Source: Methylomonas sp. ZR1
GTDB lineage: Bacteria; Pseudomonadota; Gammaproteobacteria; Methylococcales; Methylomonadaceae
Direction of reading: 5' to 3'
Length of the DNA stretch: 64,000 bases
NCBI RefSeq assembly: GCF_013141865.1
Contig: NZ_RCST01000001.1
Coordinates: forward strand, 1,612,001-1,676,000
Part shown: positions 62,918 through 64,000 of the stretch, in pieces
How the letters are laid out: each line of letters starts with the position of its first letter
Position numbering within the stretch: the first letter of the stretch is position 1
Position numbers and translations under genes: made by a program
Notes under the pieces: model-generated
The model's database searches: none
Told to the model about the DNA's origin: nothing
Seen by the model: only the letters and a program-made list of their open reading frames with translations

Positions 62918-64000
62918 ATGGAATCCATCGATTTAAATAGTCCCGAGCTTTATATCAACCGCGAACACAGCTTATTGGAGTTCAACTTTCGGGTGCTCGC
63001 GCAAGCCCTGGACGAAACGCTGCCGCTATTGGAACGGCTGAATTACTTATGCATTTCTTGTTCCAATCTGGATGAGTTTTACGAAGTACGTGTCGCCAGC
63101 TTGATACAAATGGCGGAAATGGACCCCAATCTGGTCAGTTCCGACGGATTAACCATTAACGAGCAATTCGACAAGATCTCGATCAAAGCGCACGAACTGG
63201 TCGCCGAGCAATATCGGGTACTTAACGAAGTACTGATCCCCTGCCTGGAAACCGAAAATATTCGTTTCTTAAGGCGCGACCGCTGGAGCCCGGCACAAAA
63301 AGCCTGGCTGGAAAAATATTTCAACGAAGAGCTATTGCCGATTCTGACCCCAGTCGGGCTGGATTCGGCACATCCGTTTCCGCGCATTCTCAATAAAAGT
63401 TTAAATTTCATCATCTCCCTAACCGGCAAAGACGCATTTGGCCGTAACAGCGGCCGGGCGGTTTTGCAGGCGCCGCGCGCCCTACCCCGCATCGTGCAAT
63501 TACCTGTCAACGAGACCGACAGCGGGCCTTACGATTTTGTGTTTCTGTCCTCCATCATTCATGCGTTCGTCAACGAATTGTTCAACGGCATGATGGTCAA
63601 GGGCTGTTATCAATTCCGGGTCACCCGCAACAGCGATTTTTTCGTCGACGATGACGCGATCGACGACTTGATGCTGGCCGTGGAAGGCGAACTGGCGATG
63701 CGCAATTACGGCGATGAAGTACGTCTGGAAATCGACGGCAATTGTCCCGAAGAAACCGTGAATTTCTTGTTGGCGCGCTTTGATTTAAAACCGGACCGCT
63801 TATTTTTAGCCAACGGTCCGGTCAATTTAAGCCGGATGCAAACCATCTTGAGCATGGTCGAAAGGCCCGATCTTAAATTTACGCCCTTCAAATCCAGCGT
63901 GCCGCCAGCGCTAGGGCGCAACAAGGATATTTTTGCCAGTATCCGCAAACAGGACATTTTGTTGCACCATCCTTACGAGTCGTTCTCGCCGGTGGTGGAT
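62918..64000 (+). CDS. ppk: Polyphosphate kinase 1 (5' part, partial)
   Basis: 361 codons to the window edge, no stop. Starts MESIDLNSPELYINREHSLL; then EFNFRVLAQALDETLPLLER, YLCISCSNLDEFYEVRVASL (the SNLDEF signature), LPILTPVGLDSAHPFPRI and LNKSLNFIISL. These are the N and H domains of PPK1. The catalytic His lies further on, outside the window. Makes polyphosphate from ATP at the membrane. Confidence 0.95.
   Translation, partial: MESIDLNSPELYINREHSLLEFNFRVLAQALDETLPLLERLNYLCISCSNLDEFYEVRVASLIQMAEMDPNLVSSDGLTINEQFDKISIKAHELVAEQYRVLNEVLIPCLETENIRFLRRDRWSPAQKAWLEKYFNEELLPILTPVGLDSAHPFPRILNKSLNFIISLTGKDAFGRNSGRAVLQAPRALPRIVQLPVNETDSGPYDFVFLSSIIHAFVNELFNGMMVKGCYQFRVTRNSDFFVDDDAIDDLMLAVEGELAMRNYGDEVRLEIDGNCPEETVNFLLARFDLKPDRLFLANGPVNLSRMQTILSMVERPDLKFTPFKSSVPPALGRNKDIFASIRKQDILLHHPYESFSPVVD

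Overview
The window reads as chromosome of a gammaproteobacterium close to the type I methanotrophs (Methylomonas-like). Support for this: an MxaD-family periplasmic protein paired with a YVTN beta-propeller, a full-length phosphoketolase, feoABC, gammaproteobacterial housekeeping genes (sbcB, rlmD, truA, cysM, ppk), and aryl-polyene-type lipid genes. No genus can be proven from the sequence alone.

Layout. 1-15.2 kb is an accessory island. It opens with the 3' end of an RHS gene with a variable C-terminal tip and a probable immunity gene, then an IS110-family element, then an orphan piece of RHS repeats. The RHS piece abuts the N-terminal stub of a broken integron integrase (minus strand, 3444-3578). 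To its right lies a run of about 15 small, mostly same-direction genes (3.75-12.93 kb) separated by attC-like sites: a chromosomal integron cassette array that has lost its own integrase. Many cassettes belong to families known or suspected as toxin-immunity or DNA-mimic proteins (SUFU, SMI1/KNR4, DUF4262, DUF4240, DUF2750, DMP19). Several are visibly decaying: an insertion in SUFU, a frameshift in a FimV-like gene, a lost stop codon, and a microsatellite inside an attC. The island closes with a tyrosine recombinase and a truncated Tn3-type transposase, then a tRNA-Leu(TAA).

15.7-30.6 kb is mostly ordinary: aspartate aminotransferase, exonuclease I, the MxaD/beta-propeller pair, feoABC, phosphoketolase, a MoxR-DUF58-DUF4129 operon and a signal-peptidase-like membrane protein.

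30.7-59.2 kb is a large aryl-polyene-like biosynthetic region in two minus-strand blocks. Block 1 (30.7-38.3 kb) has a flavoenzyme, lipoprotein, chain-length factor, ketosynthase, MMPL exporter, LolA-like carrier, membrane protein and ACP. Block 2 (47.8-57.7 kb) has a thioesterase, LpxL-like acyltransferase, glycosyltransferase, two hotdog dehydratases, membrane protein, ACP, chain-length factor, two ketosynthases, ketoreductase and flavoenzyme, with a divergent AMP ligase at 57.8 kb. Between them sits a plus-strand group (methyltransferase, carrier protein, condensation-like protein, stand-alone adenylation enzyme, acyl-CoA-dehydrogenase-like protein, polysaccharide deacetylase) interrupted by REP palindromes and a RAYT transposase. 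The parts are consistent with a membrane- or outer-membrane-bound polyene, possibly decorated with an amino-acid-derived group and possibly halogenated; the product is inference.

59.2-64 kb is housekeeping: truA, an L,D-transpeptidase, rlmD, cysM and the 5' part of ppk.
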